Assembly: GCA_910584745.1 (NCBI GenBank)
Contig: CAJUDG010000006.1
Coordinates: forward strand, 1-64,000
Direction of reading: 5' to 3'
Source: an uncultured Eubacteriales bacterium
GTDB taxonomy: Bacteria > Bacillota > Clostridia > Oscillospirales > Acutalibacteraceae
DNA: 64,000 bases
The notes below the pieces were generated by a model. It made no database searches. It had not been told where the DNA came from and saw only the letters and a list, made by a program, of their open reading frames with translations. Below are positions 26,557-34,797 of the stretch, in pieces. Made by a program: the position numbers and the translations under genes. The stretch's first letter is position 1; each line of letters starts with the position of its first letter.

Positions 26557-26645
26557 TGGCGGAGAGGAAGAGATTCGAACTCTTGGTCCCTTGCGGGATC
26601 ACTAGTTTTCAAGACTAGCTCCTTAAACCACTCGGACACCTCTCC
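26557..26645 (-). tRNA. tRNA-Ser (anticodon UGA)
   Basis: Acceptor GGAGAGG pairs with CCTCTCC, then G and encoded CCA. The anticodon arm CTAGT-CTTGAAA-ACTAG gives anticodon TGA. Long variable arm; T arm AAGAG-TTCGAAT-CTCTT. The 56 bases separating it from the other tRNA contain a stray TGGCGGAGCT (26551-26560 region) resembling a tRNA 3' end. Confidence 0.95.
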
Positions 26646-26658
26646 AACTCGCTCGAAT

Positions 26659-26687
26659 ATAATACCATATTATCGCCGTCCTGTCAA
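26659..26687 (-). promoter_or_regulatory. Promoter of the tRNA-Ser pair
   Basis: Minus-strand TTGACA (26682-26687), 17 bases, TATTAT (26659-26664), 14 bases before the first tRNA. Confidence 0.8.
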
Positions 26688-26721
26688 TGCTTTTGCGCAA
26701 ATTTTTTCCTTTTCCCCGGAG

Positions 26722-27363
26722 TTACCCCTGGCTTTTGTGCTGCCTATAGTAGATAAAGGAGTAGACTATGGGCACGGCTATCCCCGCCACCGTCAATATG
26801 AGCATGAGCCAGGGGCTCATAAGCAGGGCCGTGGCCAGGGTCAGCACACCGGCCGCCACAAGGCTCCACCCGGCCACACGGTGGGTGTGATACCAGTTCT
26901 CCGGGTCGGAGAGGGTCCAGGCGGTTTTTATGCCCACGGTGTAGTTGTGCCGGAGCTTTGGCATGAGGTTGCCGAGGACTATCTGCAAAATGCCTATAAG
27001 AGTTATGCTTACGAAGCCGATGTTTATCCGAATATTCAGCGCGTACATGTACATGCAGACCCCCACCACCATGGAAGTGACCGGCAGCACCCAGAGCAGT
27101 ATTGAGATGAGCTTTTCGCCGATATTCTCCCCCTTGGGGTCGTGGAGCATGGCGAACACGCAGATAAGCTGGCAGACGAAGAAGAACCCCGGCAGGGCGA
27201 ACACCGCGAAGGGCTTGCTGCTCCAGTCGTCGGCCACGCCCTGGAAGTTGAAGTGGGTGGGCACAAGCTCCGGCAGCCTGTTCCACAGCGCCAGCCCTAT
27301 AAGGCAGGGCACCAGCGTCACCAGGGAGGTGACAATTACCTTCACCTTATTTTGCCTCCACAT
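26722..27363 (-). CDS. SdpI/DUF1648-type membrane immunity protein
   Basis: Membrane protein of 213 residues with about six helices. The N-terminal DUF1648 segment has LPELVPTHFNFQGVADDW, and the C-terminal SdpI part has GNLMPKLRHNYTVGIKTAWTL, both diagnostic. In Bacillus SdpI gives immunity to the SDP toxin and holds SdpR at the membrane when toxin is bound. No SDP-like toxin gene is in the window. Its start overlaps the ArsR-type gene by 17 bases, reproducing the sdpRI arrangement. Confidence 0.88.
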   Translation of the reverse strand: MWRQNKVKVIVTSLVTLVPCLIGLALWNRLPELVPTHFNFQGVADDWSSKPFAVFALPGFFFVCQLICVFAMLHDPKGENIGEKLISILLWVLPVTSMVVGVCMYMYALNIRINIGFVSITLIGILQIVLGNLMPKLRHNYTVGIKTAWTLSDPENWYHTHRVAGWSLVAAGVLTLATALLMSPWLMLILTVAGIAVPIVYSFIYYRQHKSQG

Positions 27364-27637
27364 ACTCCGTATCCTCCCCTCTCAGCTCCATGAGCCACAG
27401 CATTACCTCCTCCAGCACCGAGGTGTTCAGCTCGTAGTAGATGTGCTTGCCCTCCCGCTGGTCCCGGACAAGCCCCGCCTCCTTGAGCACCGACAGGTGC
27501 CTTGACACCGCCGCGCCGGTGACCGGGAAGCCCTCGCCTATCTCCCCGGCGGAGAGCCGCCCGCTTTTCAGCATGGTCAGTATCTCCCGGCGGGTGGGGT
27601 CCGCCAGGGCGCGGAGGGTCGCCTGCATGTCGCTCAT
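27347..27637 (-). CDS. SdpR/ArsR-type repressor
   Basis: Winged-helix protein of 96 residues: ALADPTRREILTMLKSGRLS and GAAVSRHLSVLKEAGLVRDQ with the wing REGKHIYYELN. It lacks the ELCVCDL metal site of classical ArsR, as expected for SdpR, an autorepressor relieved when SdpI sequesters it. An AAGGAG site lies 8 bases before the ATG. Confidence 0.88.
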   Translation of the reverse strand: MSDMQATLRALADPTRREILTMLKSGRLSAGEIGEGFPVTGAAVSRHLSVLKEAGLVRDQREGKHIYYELNTSVLEEVMLWLMELRGEDTEYVEAK

Positions 27638-27683
27638 ATTGCCAGCTCCTTTTTATTTAACATTTAAGCTATTTATTAAGTAT

Positions 27684-27712
27684 AGTTTAGCATAGGCAGG
27701 CATGGAAGTCAA
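27684..27712 (-). promoter_or_regulatory. Promoter of the sdpRI-like operon
   Basis: Minus-strand TTGACT (27707-27712), 17 bases, TAAACT (27684-27689). TTAA half-sites repeat downstream of it up to 27660 and may bind the ArsR-type protein. Confidence 0.6.
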
Positions 27713-27770
27713 TATGTTTTGAGCACATTTATAGCCTTCAGGCGCACAGGTCGCGCCTTACGGCAATACC

Positions 27771-27813
27771 TTGGGGCGTTGCCCCAAACCCCACAAGGGG
27801 CCTAACGCCCCTT
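27771..27813. repeat. GC-rich double hairpin, probable interspersed repeat
   Basis: TTGGGGC-GTT-GCCCCAA (27771-27787) is followed by AAGGGGC-CTAAC-GCCCCTT (27795-27813). Units of this kind are scattered in intergenic DNA of many gut Firmicutes. This one fills the gap between the sdpRI-like promoter and the GGGtGRT terminator. No gene lies in 27713-27837. Confidence 0.6.
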
Positions 27814-27837
27814 GACCGCGTCCCTTTCCATACAAAA

Positions 27838-27866
27838 ACCGGCCCGGAGTTCTCCCCCAGGCCGGT
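27838..27866 (-). terminator. Terminator of the GGGtGRT operon
   Basis: On the minus strand ACCGGCC pairs with GGCCGGT and is followed by TTTTTG. Confidence 0.8.
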
Positions 27867-27888
27867 CTTCTTATGTGCAGGCGTTTTT

Positions 27889-28899
27889 TTACTTATTCAA
27901 GCCCTCATAAACCGCCACGGCGCAGGCCACAGTCGCGCCCACCATGGGGTTGTTGCCCATGCCCATGAGGCCCATCATCTCAACGTGGGCGGGCACGGAG
28001 GAGGAACCGGCGAACTGGGCGTCGCCGTGCATACGGCCCATGGAGTCGGTCAGGCCGTAGGAAGCGGGGCCAGCCGCCATGTTGTCCGGGTGCAGGGTGC
28101 GGCCGGTGCCGCCGCCGGAGGCCACGGAGAAATACTTCTTGCCGTTCTCGATGGCCCACTTCTTATAGGTGCCCGCCACCAGGTGCTGGAAGCGGGTGGG
28201 GTTGGTGGAGTTGCCGGTGATGGACACGTCAACGCCCTCGTGCTTCATGATGGCCACGCCCTCAAGCACGTCGTTGGCGCCGTAGCACTTGACAGCGGCG
28301 CGCTCGCCGTCGGAGAAGGGGCGGGTCTCCTCTATCTTCAGCTCGCCGGTAAAGAAGTCGTAGTCGGTCTTTACATAGGTGAAGCCGTTGATGCGGGAGA
28401 TTATGTAGGCCGCGTCCTTGCCAAGGCCGTTGAGGATTATGCGCAGGGGCTCCTTGCGGGCCCTATTGGCGGTCTTGGCGATGCCGATAGCGCCCTCGGC
28501 GGCGGCAAAGCTCTCGTGGCCAGCCAGGAACGCGAAGCACTTGGTCTCGTCACGAAGGAGCATCGCGCCCAGATTGCCGTGGCCCAGGCCCACGTTGCGC
28601 TGCTCGGCCACGGAGCCGGGGATGCAGAAGGCCTCGAGGCCTATGCCGATAGCCTCGGCGGCGTCGGCGGCGGTCTTCACGTCCTTCTTTATAGCTACGG
28701 CGCAGCCCAGGGTATAGGCCCAGCCGGCGTTCTCAAATGCGATGGGCTGAACGCCCTTTACGATATCATAGGGGTCGAAGCCCTTGGATCTGCAGAGCTC
28801 ACGAGCCTCCTCCAGGCTGCCCAGGCCGTACTCGGCGAGACATTTCTCAATTTTGGGCATCCTTCTCTCTTTGCCTTCAAACATGACTTCGTTAGCCAT
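27889..28899 (-). CDS. GGGtGRT family protein
   Basis: Protein of 336 residues with the motif that names the family, SVASGGGTGRTLHPDNMAAG near residue 265, then HGDAQFAGSSSVPAHVEMMG and MGNNPMVGATVACAVA. The whole protein looks highly conserved, with strong codon bias. No biochemical role is firmly known. The gene follows the NifU-like gene with a 35-base gap, which hints at iron-sulfur or related metabolism. Cytoplasmic; no signal peptide. Confidence 0.88.
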   Translation of the reverse strand: MANEVMFEGKERRMPKIEKCLAEYGLGSLEEARELCRSKGFDPYDIVKGVQPIAFENAGWAYTLGCAVAIKKDVKTAADAAEAIGIGLEAFCIPGSVAEQRNVGLGHGNLGAMLLRDETKCFAFLAGHESFAAAEGAIGIAKTANRARKEPLRIILNGLGKDAAYIISRINGFTYVKTDYDFFTGELKIEETRPFSDGERAAVKCYGANDVLEGVAIMKHEGVDVSITGNSTNPTRFQHLVAGTYKKWAIENGKKYFSVASGGGTGRTLHPDNMAAGPASYGLTDSMGRMHGDAQFAGSSSVPAHVEMMGLMGMGNNPMVGATVACAVAVYEGLNK

Positions 28900-28934
28900 T
28901 TAGTTGTCCTCCTAAATTAAGTATTGTCTCCCGA

Positions 28935-29627
28935 TCATTCTTCTCTGGGGTCGATGTACTTGGCGGCGCCGTCGAAGCGGCCGTACTGGCCGATATTGTT
29001 CTTATAGGCCTCGTCGGGGGATACGCCGTGGCGGATGTCCTCCAGCATCTTGCCGAGCTTTACGAACTGATAGCCGGTGACCTCGTTGTTCTCGTCCAGG
29101 GCCATCTTGATGACATAGCCCTCGGCCATCTCCATGTAGCGAACGCCCTTTGCGCCGGTGGAGAACATGGTGCCCACCTGAGAGCGCAAGCCCTTGCCCA
29201 GGTCCTCGAGCCCCGCGCCGATGGGCAGGCCGTCCTCTGAGAAGGCGGTCTGGCTGCGGCCATAGGCCAGCTGCTTGAATATCTCGCGCATGGCAACGTT
29301 GATGGCGTCGCAGACAAGGTCGGTGTTGAGGCACTCTAAAAGGGTCTTGCCGGGCAGGATCTCGGCGGCCATAGCCGCGGAGTGGGTCATGCCGGAGCAG
29401 CCCAGGGTCTCCACCAGAGCCTCCTGCACGATGCCCTCCTTAACGTTCAGGGTCAGCTTGCAGGCGCCCTGCTGGGGGGCGCACCAGCCGATGCCGTGGG
29501 ACAGGCCGGAGATGTCCTTTATCTCATAGGCCTTGACCCACTTGCCCTCCTCGGGGATGGGGGCCGGTCCGTGATGGGGACCCTTTGTCACGGTGCACAT
29601 ATTTTCCACTTCATGGGAATAGTTCAT
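28935..29627 (-). CDS. NifU/IscU-like scaffold protein, partner of GGGtGRT
   Basis: Protein of 230 residues. The segment ALVETLGCSGMTHSAAMAAE then ILPGKTLLECLN resembles the GC...S...E...GK core of NifU/IscU iron-sulfur scaffolds. Other Cys residues (TVTKG-preceding Cys, GWCAPQQGACKL) are candidate ligands. ATG 29627 follows AAGGAG; a longer open frame upstream lacks a ribosome site and would run through the promoter. It is the first gene of a two-gene operon. Confidence 0.8.
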   Translation of the reverse strand: MNYSHEVENMCTVTKGPHHGPAPIPEEGKWVKAYEIKDISGLSHGIGWCAPQQGACKLTLNVKEGIVQEALVETLGCSGMTHSAAMAAEILPGKTLLECLNTDLVCDAINVAMREIFKQLAYGRSQTAFSEDGLPIGAGLEDLGKGLRSQVGTMFSTGAKGVRYMEMAEGYVIKMALDENNEVTGYQFVKLGKMLEDIRHGVSPDEAYKNNIGQYGRFDGAAKYIDPREE

Positions 29628-29707
29628 ATTGGTACTCCTTTCGGTTTCATAATGTTTCGGACGTAAGCTTTTCACCCAAGCGCCGTCCAAAATACCAATC
29701 TGTACTA

Positions 29708-29736
29708 ATTATAATCAAAACCGCAGAGATATTCAA
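29708..29736 (-). promoter_or_regulatory. Promoter of the NifU-like/GGGtGRT operon
   Basis: Minus-strand TTGAAT (29731-29736), 17 bases, TATAAT (29708-29713), giving a leader of about 75 nt. Confidence 0.75.
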
Positions 29737-29805
29737 GACTTTCGGCAAAATTTTCCTATATATTTCTGCGAAAGAACCATGTTGGCCGGACGGAAACCTT
29801 CCGGC

Positions 29806-30309
29806 TCACCCCTCGACCTCCCGGGGCTTTAGCGGAAGGAATATCTGCTGCTGGGCGATACCCAGCGCCCTGTCGAAGGCTCCGTCAGGGTTTGGCATAT
29901 TGCACATGCCGCTCTGTGGGAAATCCCCATAGGTGAAAACGCTGCTTGAGGCTATCCAGTCCATCATACAGTCCACCGTCCCGTTCAGGTCTTCCGGGTC
30001 GTTTTCGTCCGCCGTGGCGGCCAGGAACATGCCGCCGGGGAACTCTATTATCTCGTAGGGCGCGGTGTCCGCCTGTGTTACGCCGTCCTCCACCGCCAAT
30101 ATCCACACCGAGCGGTCCACGTCCCCATCCTCGTGCCACAAAAAATCGTTGGGCTCATAGACGGACTTTTTCAGCAGCTCCTTATGCCCCTCCACCCAGG
30201 CGGAGAACCCGTCCCCCGCCCCGAACAGCCGCTCCAGGGTCTGGGGCCCGGAGGAGACCGCCCGGAACCGGGGTATCTCTACGCCGCGCATGTTTCTAAG
30301 CTTGCTCAT
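29806..30309 (-). CDS. Small GyrI-like effector-binding protein
   Basis: Protein of 167 residues lacking a DNA-binding domain. The opening MRGVEIPRFRAVSSGP and the close QQQIFLPLKP resemble the ends of the GyrI-like ligand-binding fold, and WILAVEDGVTQADTAPYEII with FPGGMFLAATADEND fits its middle strands. ATG 30309 was preferred over 30333 because AAAGGG lies 8 bases before it. It follows the flavodoxin-like gene by 25 bases, so the two are probably co-transcribed. It may sense or bind an aromatic compound; no direct evidence. Confidence 0.65.
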   Translation of the reverse strand: MSKLRNMRGVEIPRFRAVSSGPQTLERLFGAGDGFSAWVEGHKELLKKSVYEPNDFLWHEDGDVDRSVWILAVEDGVTQADTAPYEIIEFPGGMFLAATADENDPEDLNGTVDCMMDWIASSSVFTYGDFPQSGMCNMPNPDGAFDRALGIAQQQIFLPLKPREVEG

Positions 30310-30334
30310 TCTGCCATCCCTTTCGGTTTCCATT

Positions 30335-30889
30335 TTATTGGGCGATAAATGTCCTGACGGCCTCCACGGCCTCGGGCGAACTCAGAAGGTCTCCCCTTAT
30401 GCTGACCCTGCCGAACTCCCTGGCCCTGAGAAAGAGCGTGTCCGGCTCTGCCCCCTCGGGCACGTGATAGCGGAAGGCGGCAGTGAAGTTCTCGCGGCCG
30501 GTGTTGCTCACCACGATAAACTTCTTCCTGACCGAGAGGTACTTCTCCAGCAGCTCATGGTGCCGCTGGAAATAGCACTGCCCGCGCTCGTTGAAGATGA
30601 AGAAATTGGCCGGGGGATAGTCGCAGTAGTTGGGCAGGACGAAGTATGTAATATCGCTGGCGGCTATGGCTTCGCATATGGCGAACTCCGGGTCGCTGAA
30701 ATATGGGCAGCTCTCCCGGTCTACAAAGCACTCGTAGCCGCAGCGCCCGCAGGGGGTTATCTCAAGGGCTGAGAAGTCGAAAAAGGTCACCTCTCCCCTG
30801 CCCTGCCAGTATTTTTGTATCTCTCCGGCTATACTGGCGCAGTTGCCGCCGGGGCGGGCGCTGAAGGAGATGATGCAGGTTTTTTCCAT
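30335..30889 (-). CDS. Flavodoxin-fold / NADPH-dependent FMN reductase-like protein
   Basis: Protein of 184 residues. CIISFSARPGGNCASIAGEI is the phosphate-binding loop of flavodoxin-like reductases, and ALEITPCGRCGYECF plus DITYFVLPNYCDYPPANFF follow the family plan. The CGRCxxxC cluster is seen in iron-sulfur flavoproteins but here has too few ligands to be certain. ATG 30889 follows GGGAGG. Confidence 0.75.
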   Translation of the reverse strand: MEKTCIISFSARPGGNCASIAGEIQKYWQGRGEVTFFDFSALEITPCGRCGYECFVDRESCPYFSDPEFAICEAIAASDITYFVLPNYCDYPPANFFIFNERGQCYFQRHHELLEKYLSVRKKFIVVSNTGRENFTAAFRYHVPEGAEPDTLFLRAREFGRVSIRGDLLSSPEAVEAVRTFIAQ

Positions 30890-30918
30890 AGTGACACCTC
30901 CCAATTATATAAATACAG

Positions 30919-30947
30919 GCCCCGGGGATGTTGGGATCCCCGGGGCC
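30919..30947 (-). terminator. Probable terminator of the aminotransferase gene
   Basis: A GGCCCCGGGGAT hairpin with a short loop, followed on the minus strand by TGTATTTATAT. The T tract is poor, so read-through into the flavoprotein gene is likely. Confidence 0.55.
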
Positions 30948-31032
30948 TTGCCGTTCTAGATGCGCAATGGACCCTTTGATTTCCTTGCACGCTTATTATA
31001 ACACAGATCCCCGCAAATTACAAGAGGGAATT

Positions 31033-32334
31033 TCACCTCTCCCCCAGCAGCTTCTCCGCCGCGGCAAGCTTAATTGCCACGCACAGGAGTTCCATGGCGT
31101 CCCTGAGCTCCTCCTGGGGCGGGAAGGACGGCGCTATGCGGATGTTGCTGTCGTGTGGGTCGTTGCCGTAGGGGTACGTGGCCCCGGCGTCCGTAAGGGT
31201 GACCCCGGCCTCTTTGCACAGGCCCACCACCCGCTTGGCGCAGCCGTCCAGCACGTCAAGGCACACGAAGTACCCGCCCTTGGGCTCGCTCCACCGGGCA
31301 ATGCCCAGGCCGCCCAGCTCCCGCTCTAAAGCGTCCAGCACTATACGGAACTTGGGGGCCAGTATCTGGCGGTGGCCCTTCATAAGGCTGCGGACGCCGT
31401 CGGCGTCGTGCAGGAACAGCACGTGCCGCAGCTGGTTCAGCTTATCCGAGCCGATGGTCTGTATGGTGGTGCGGCTCTTAAGGCTTGCGATGGTCTTGGC
31501 GCTTGAGGCCAGGGCAGCGACCCCCGCCCCGGGGAAGGATATCTTGGAGGTGGAGGCAAAGATTATCACCTGGTCCTCGGTACCCTCTTTCACGCACTCG
31601 TCGTAGATGTTCAGAAGCTCCGCCGGTTCGTCTGTAAGGTCGTGGACGCAGTAGGCGTTGTCCCACATGATGCGGAAGTCCGGGGCGGCTGGGTGCAGCC
31701 TCGCGAAGCGCCGGACCGTCTCGTCGGAGTAGGTGACGCCGGTGGGGTTGGAGTATTTGGGCACGCACCAGCAGCCTTTCACGCTGGGGTCCTTCACAAG
31801 CTCCTCTATCATATCCATGTCAGGGCCCGTTTTGAGCATTGGCACGGGTATCATTTTTATGCCGAAGTATTCCGTCACGGCGAAGTGCCTGTCATAGCCC
31901 GGGGCTGGGCACAGGAATTTGACCTCCCCCTGCCTGCACCAGGGGGTATGCCCCCCGCAGCCGTGGGTGAAGCCCTGGGAGATGGTGTCGAACATCATCT
32001 GTAAACTCGAGTTGTTGCCAAGGATTATCTGGTCCGCCGGGACCCCCAGAAGCTCCGAGAATATCTCCCGCATCTCCAAAAGGCCGTTCCACACGCCGTA
32101 GTTGCGGCAGTCGTCGCCGTTGGAGTTGGCGAACTCGCTTCTGGCGTGCAGGGCCTCAAGTACACCCAGGGCCAGGTCCAGCTGCTCGACGCAGGGAATT
32201 CCCCGGGACATATTAAGGCTCATGCCACGGGACTTTATCTCCTCATAATCCCTTTGGGCCTCCTGCTCAATGGCCTCCAGCTCCATGGCGCTCATTGACT
32301 CCATCTTTCTGGTGCTTACTGCGGTTGCTTTCAT
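31033..32334 (-). CDS. Class Ib (MocR-related) aspartate aminotransferase
   Basis: PLP enzyme of 433 residues. The Schiff-base lysine is Lys264 in FASTSKISFPGAG. YSNPTGVTYSDETVRR, MWDNAYCVHDL and LGNNSSLQMMFDTISQGFTH are typical of the separate aspartate aminotransferase branch first described in Corynebacterium and Thermus relatives. Moves the amino group between aspartate and 2-oxoglutarate. ATG 32334 follows GGGGGAT. Confidence 0.85.
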   Translation of the reverse strand: MKATAVSTRKMESMSAMELEAIEQEAQRDYEEIKSRGMSLNMSRGIPCVEQLDLALGVLEALHARSEFANSNGDDCRNYGVWNGLLEMREIFSELLGVPADQIILGNNSSLQMMFDTISQGFTHGCGGHTPWCRQGEVKFLCPAPGYDRHFAVTEYFGIKMIPVPMLKTGPDMDMIEELVKDPSVKGCWCVPKYSNPTGVTYSDETVRRFARLHPAAPDFRIMWDNAYCVHDLTDEPAELLNIYDECVKEGTEDQVIIFASTSKISFPGAGVAALASSAKTIASLKSRTTIQTIGSDKLNQLRHVLFLHDADGVRSLMKGHRQILAPKFRIVLDALERELGGLGIARWSEPKGGYFVCLDVLDGCAKRVVGLCKEAGVTLTDAGATYPYGNDPHDSNIRIAPSFPPQEELRDAMELLCVAIKLAAAEKLLGER

Positions 32335-32397
32335 AAAATATCCCCCATGAATAATTCGTTAATATGCATTTTCATTTTTCGCCTTCAAACTTTATAT

Positions 32398-32452
32398 ATT
32401 CTAATATATTCCCCGCAAAAATGCAAGTTAATTTTTGCAATCCTGCATTTTT
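32398..32452 (-). promoter_or_regulatory. Promoter and palindrome upstream of the aminotransferase
   Basis: Minus-strand TTGCAT (32421-32426), 17 bases, TAGAAT (32398-32403). A 9-bp inverted repeat, AAAAATGCA (32417-32425) and TGCATTTTT (32444-32452), covers the -35 box and may bind a regulator. Confidence 0.6.
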
Positions 32453-32550
32453 TATGTTTTGCACCGATTTCTCATTTTGAGCCCCCATTTTATGTGCAAC
32501 CTTATCCGCGCTTTTTTCTCGTTTGGTACTGGCATATATCCGCAAATCAT

Positions 32551-32558
32551 GTTATAAT
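32551..32558 (+). promoter_or_regulatory. Extended -10 promoter of the PurF-like gene
   Basis: TGTTATAAT (ending at 32558) is an extended -10 element. No good -35 box stands 17 bases upstream. The rest of the 273-base gap between the divergent genes is AT-rich and holds no gene. Confidence 0.55.
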
Positions 32559-32607
32559 GTCCCTGTGAGTCATCCAAGCATTTATTATACGGAAGGACGG
32601 CTAATAT

Positions 32608-34023
32608 ATGAGCGGTTTTTTTGGCGTCGCGTCAAAAGAGGACTGCGTCTTTGATCTTTTCTTCGGCACGGACTACCACTCCCACCTGGGCACACGCCGG
32701 GCGGGCATGGCCGTGTACGACCGGGAGAAGGGCTTTGACCGGTCCATCCACAACATCGAGAACTCACCCTTCAGGACCAAGTTCGACAGCGAGGTATCGG
32801 AGATGCGCGGGCAGCTGGGCATAGGCTGCATATCAGACTATGAGCCCCAGCCACTTATCGTGCGCTCCCATCACGGCACCTATGCCATCGTCACCGTGGG
32901 CAAGATAAACAACACCGGGGAGCTTGCGGACAGGATATTTGCCGGGGGCCACTCTCACTTTATGGAGATGAGCGGCGGCGACATCAACCAGACAGAGCTT
33001 GCGGCCACCCTTATAAACCAGAAGGACAACATCATCGATGGCATACGCTATGCTCAGGAGTCCATCGACGGCTCCATGAGCCTGCTGCTGCTGACCCCAA
33101 AGGGCATACTTGCCGCCCGGGACAGGCTTGGCCGCACGCCGGTGGTCATCGGACAGAAGGAAGGGGCCCGCTGCGTCTCCTTCGAGAGCTTCGCGTACCT
33201 TAACCTTGGCTATGCCGGAGAGCGGGAGCTGGGCCCCGGCGAGATAGCCGCCATCACCCCCGAGGGTGTTGAGACCCTCTCGGCCCCCGGGGATGATATG
33301 AAGATATGCACCTTCCTCTGGGTATATTACGGCTATCCCACCTCCTCCTATGAGGGGGTCAACGTGGAGGAAATGCGCTATAACTGCGGTGCGCTTTTAG
33401 CAAAGCGGGACAGCTTCTCCGGGTCCCGGCCCGACAACGTGGCCGGTGTGCCCGACTCCGGCACGGCCCACGCCGTGGGGTACGCCAACGCCTCGGGCAT
33501 ACCCTTCTCAAGGCCCCTTATAAAGTACACCCCCACCTGGCCCCGGTCCTTTATGCCCACCATACAGAGCCAGCGCAACCTCATCGCCCACATGAAGCTC
33601 ATCCCGGTCCACGAGCTGATAAAGGGGCGCAGCCTGCTGCTTATCGACGACTCCATCGTTCGGGGCACCCAGCTTAGAGAGACCACGGACTTCCTCTATA
33701 AGCACGGTGCCCGGGAGGTGCACGCCCGGCCCGCCTGCCCGCCGCCCATGTTCGGGTGCAAGTATCTGAACTTCTCCCGGTCCGCGTCCCTGGACGACCT
33801 CATCTCCCGGCGGGTCATAAAGGAGCTTGAGGGGACGAATACCCCCCATAACCTTGACAGCTACTCGGACCCGGACACCGCCGAGTATCAGACCATGGTG
33901 GACGCCATCTGCAAGAAGATGAACTTCACGTCCCTGCGCTACCATAGGCTGGACGATATGGTGGAGTCCGTGGGGCTGCCGAAGTGTAAGCTTTGCACTT
34001 ACTGCTGGAATGGCAAAGAGTAA
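32608..34023 (+). CDS. PurF-like protein lacking the glutaminase cysteine
   Basis: Protein of 471 residues with the two-domain plan of amidophosphoribosyltransferase: an Ntn glutaminase-like half (HSHLGTRRAGMAVYD, QGxx-type DINQTELAATL) and a phosphoribosyltransferase half with the PRPP loop LLLIDDSIVRGTQLRE around Asp347-Asp348. The N terminus reads MSGFFGV where active PurF has MCG or a processed Cys, so the nucleophile is missing and glutamine hydrolysis should fail. The tail has CKLCTYCW, which might hold a metal. It may use free ammonia, or regulate purine synthesis. GGAAGGA precedes the ATG. Confidence 0.85.
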   Translation: MSGFFGVASKEDCVFDLFFGTDYHSHLGTRRAGMAVYDREKGFDRSIHNIENSPFRTKFDSEVSEMRGQLGIGCISDYEPQPLIVRSHHGTYAIVTVGKINNTGELADRIFAGGHSHFMEMSGGDINQTELAATLINQKDNIIDGIRYAQESIDGSMSLLLLTPKGILAARDRLGRTPVVIGQKEGARCVSFESFAYLNLGYAGERELGPGEIAAITPEGVETLSAPGDDMKICTFLWVYYGYPTSSYEGVNVEEMRYNCGALLAKRDSFSGSRPDNVAGVPDSGTAHAVGYANASGIPFSRPLIKYTPTWPRSFMPTIQSQRNLIAHMKLIPVHELIKGRSLLLIDDSIVRGTQLRETTDFLYKHGAREVHARPACPPPMFGCKYLNFSRSASLDDLISRRVIKELEGTNTPHNLDSYSDPDTAEYQTMVDAICKKMNFTSLRYHRLDDMVESVGLPKCKLCTYCWNGKE

Positions 34024-34034
34024 TCAAGTATAAA

Positions 34035-34064
34035 AGAGCCGCCTTGATTGGCGGCTCTCTTTTA
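34035..34064. terminator. Bidirectional terminator
   Basis: AGAGCCGCC (34035-34043) pairs with GGCGGCTCT (34050-34058), with A- and T-rich flanks. It ends the PurF-like gene and the long minus-strand transport operon. Confidence 0.85.
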
Positions 34065-34784
34065 CTTTTCTGCCCGCACCAGCAGCATCATGGGGCGGCG
34101 CAGCTCGTCCCTCATGCCCGGCTCGGAGAGCATCTCCTCCGGGGGCCTAGCCTCCTCCACGGCGGTTATCCGAAACCCGCAGCCTATAAGGCCGTCCAGT
34201 ATCTGGGTCAGGGTATGGTGCTGCTTTTTCACCTTGCAGCCAAGGAAGTTCGTCTCCCGCTCCCCCGGGGTGAAGTACCCGTCCACCGGCCAGTACAGCG
34301 GCTGGCCGGTGTCGGAGTATATCCAGTCCTGGCCCACCCCGGCGGTGAACACCGGGTGCTCGATGTTGAAAAGGAACACCCCGCCGGGCCGCAGGGTCCT
34401 GTGCACCTTCTGATACACCGCGTCAAGGTCCCTGATATAGTGCAGCACCAGGTTAGACACAGCCAAGTCCCACTGCTCTATTGGGTACTCGTACTCCTCT
34501 ATGCCGCATAGCCGGTACTCTATGCCCTCTCCCCCGCGCTTTCTGGCCTCGTTCAGCATATTCTCGCTGATGTCAAGGCCCAGCACCCGGGCCGCGCCCT
34601 GCTCCAGGGCGTACCGGCAGTGCCAGCCGTAGCCGCAGCCCAGGTCCAGCACGGCCCTGCCGTCCATATCCGGGAACAGTCCCTTGAGCTGGCTCCACTC
34701 CCCCGCGGCAGAAAGGCCCCGGCTGCTTCTGGGCATCTGGGCGTAACGGCCAAAAAATTCCGGGTCGTCGTATTCGTTATACAT
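34062..34784 (-). CDS. SAM-dependent methyltransferase (class I)
   Basis: Protein of 240 residues. Motif I is AVLDLGCGYGWHCRY, then VLGLDISENMLNEAR, DLAVSNLVLHYIRDL and LRPGGVFLFNIEHPVF, a Methyltransf_11/25 pattern. The C terminus is typical of small-molecule methylases. ATG 34784 follows AAGGAG and lies only 13 bases after the membrane-protein gene, so it is probably the last gene of the lipoprotein-array operon. Substrate unknown. Confidence 0.85.
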   Translation of the reverse strand: MYNEYDDPEFFGRYAQMPRSSRGLSAAGEWSQLKGLFPDMDGRAVLDLGCGYGWHCRYALEQGAARVLGLDISENMLNEARKRGGEGIEYRLCGIEEYEYPIEQWDLAVSNLVLHYIRDLDAVYQKVHRTLRPGGVFLFNIEHPVFTAGVGQDWIYSDTGQPLYWPVDGYFTPGERETNFLGCKVKKQHHTLTQILDGLIGCGFRITAVEEARPPEEMLSEPGMRDELRRPMMLLVRAEK

Positions 34785-34797
34785 ACAGTATCTCCTT

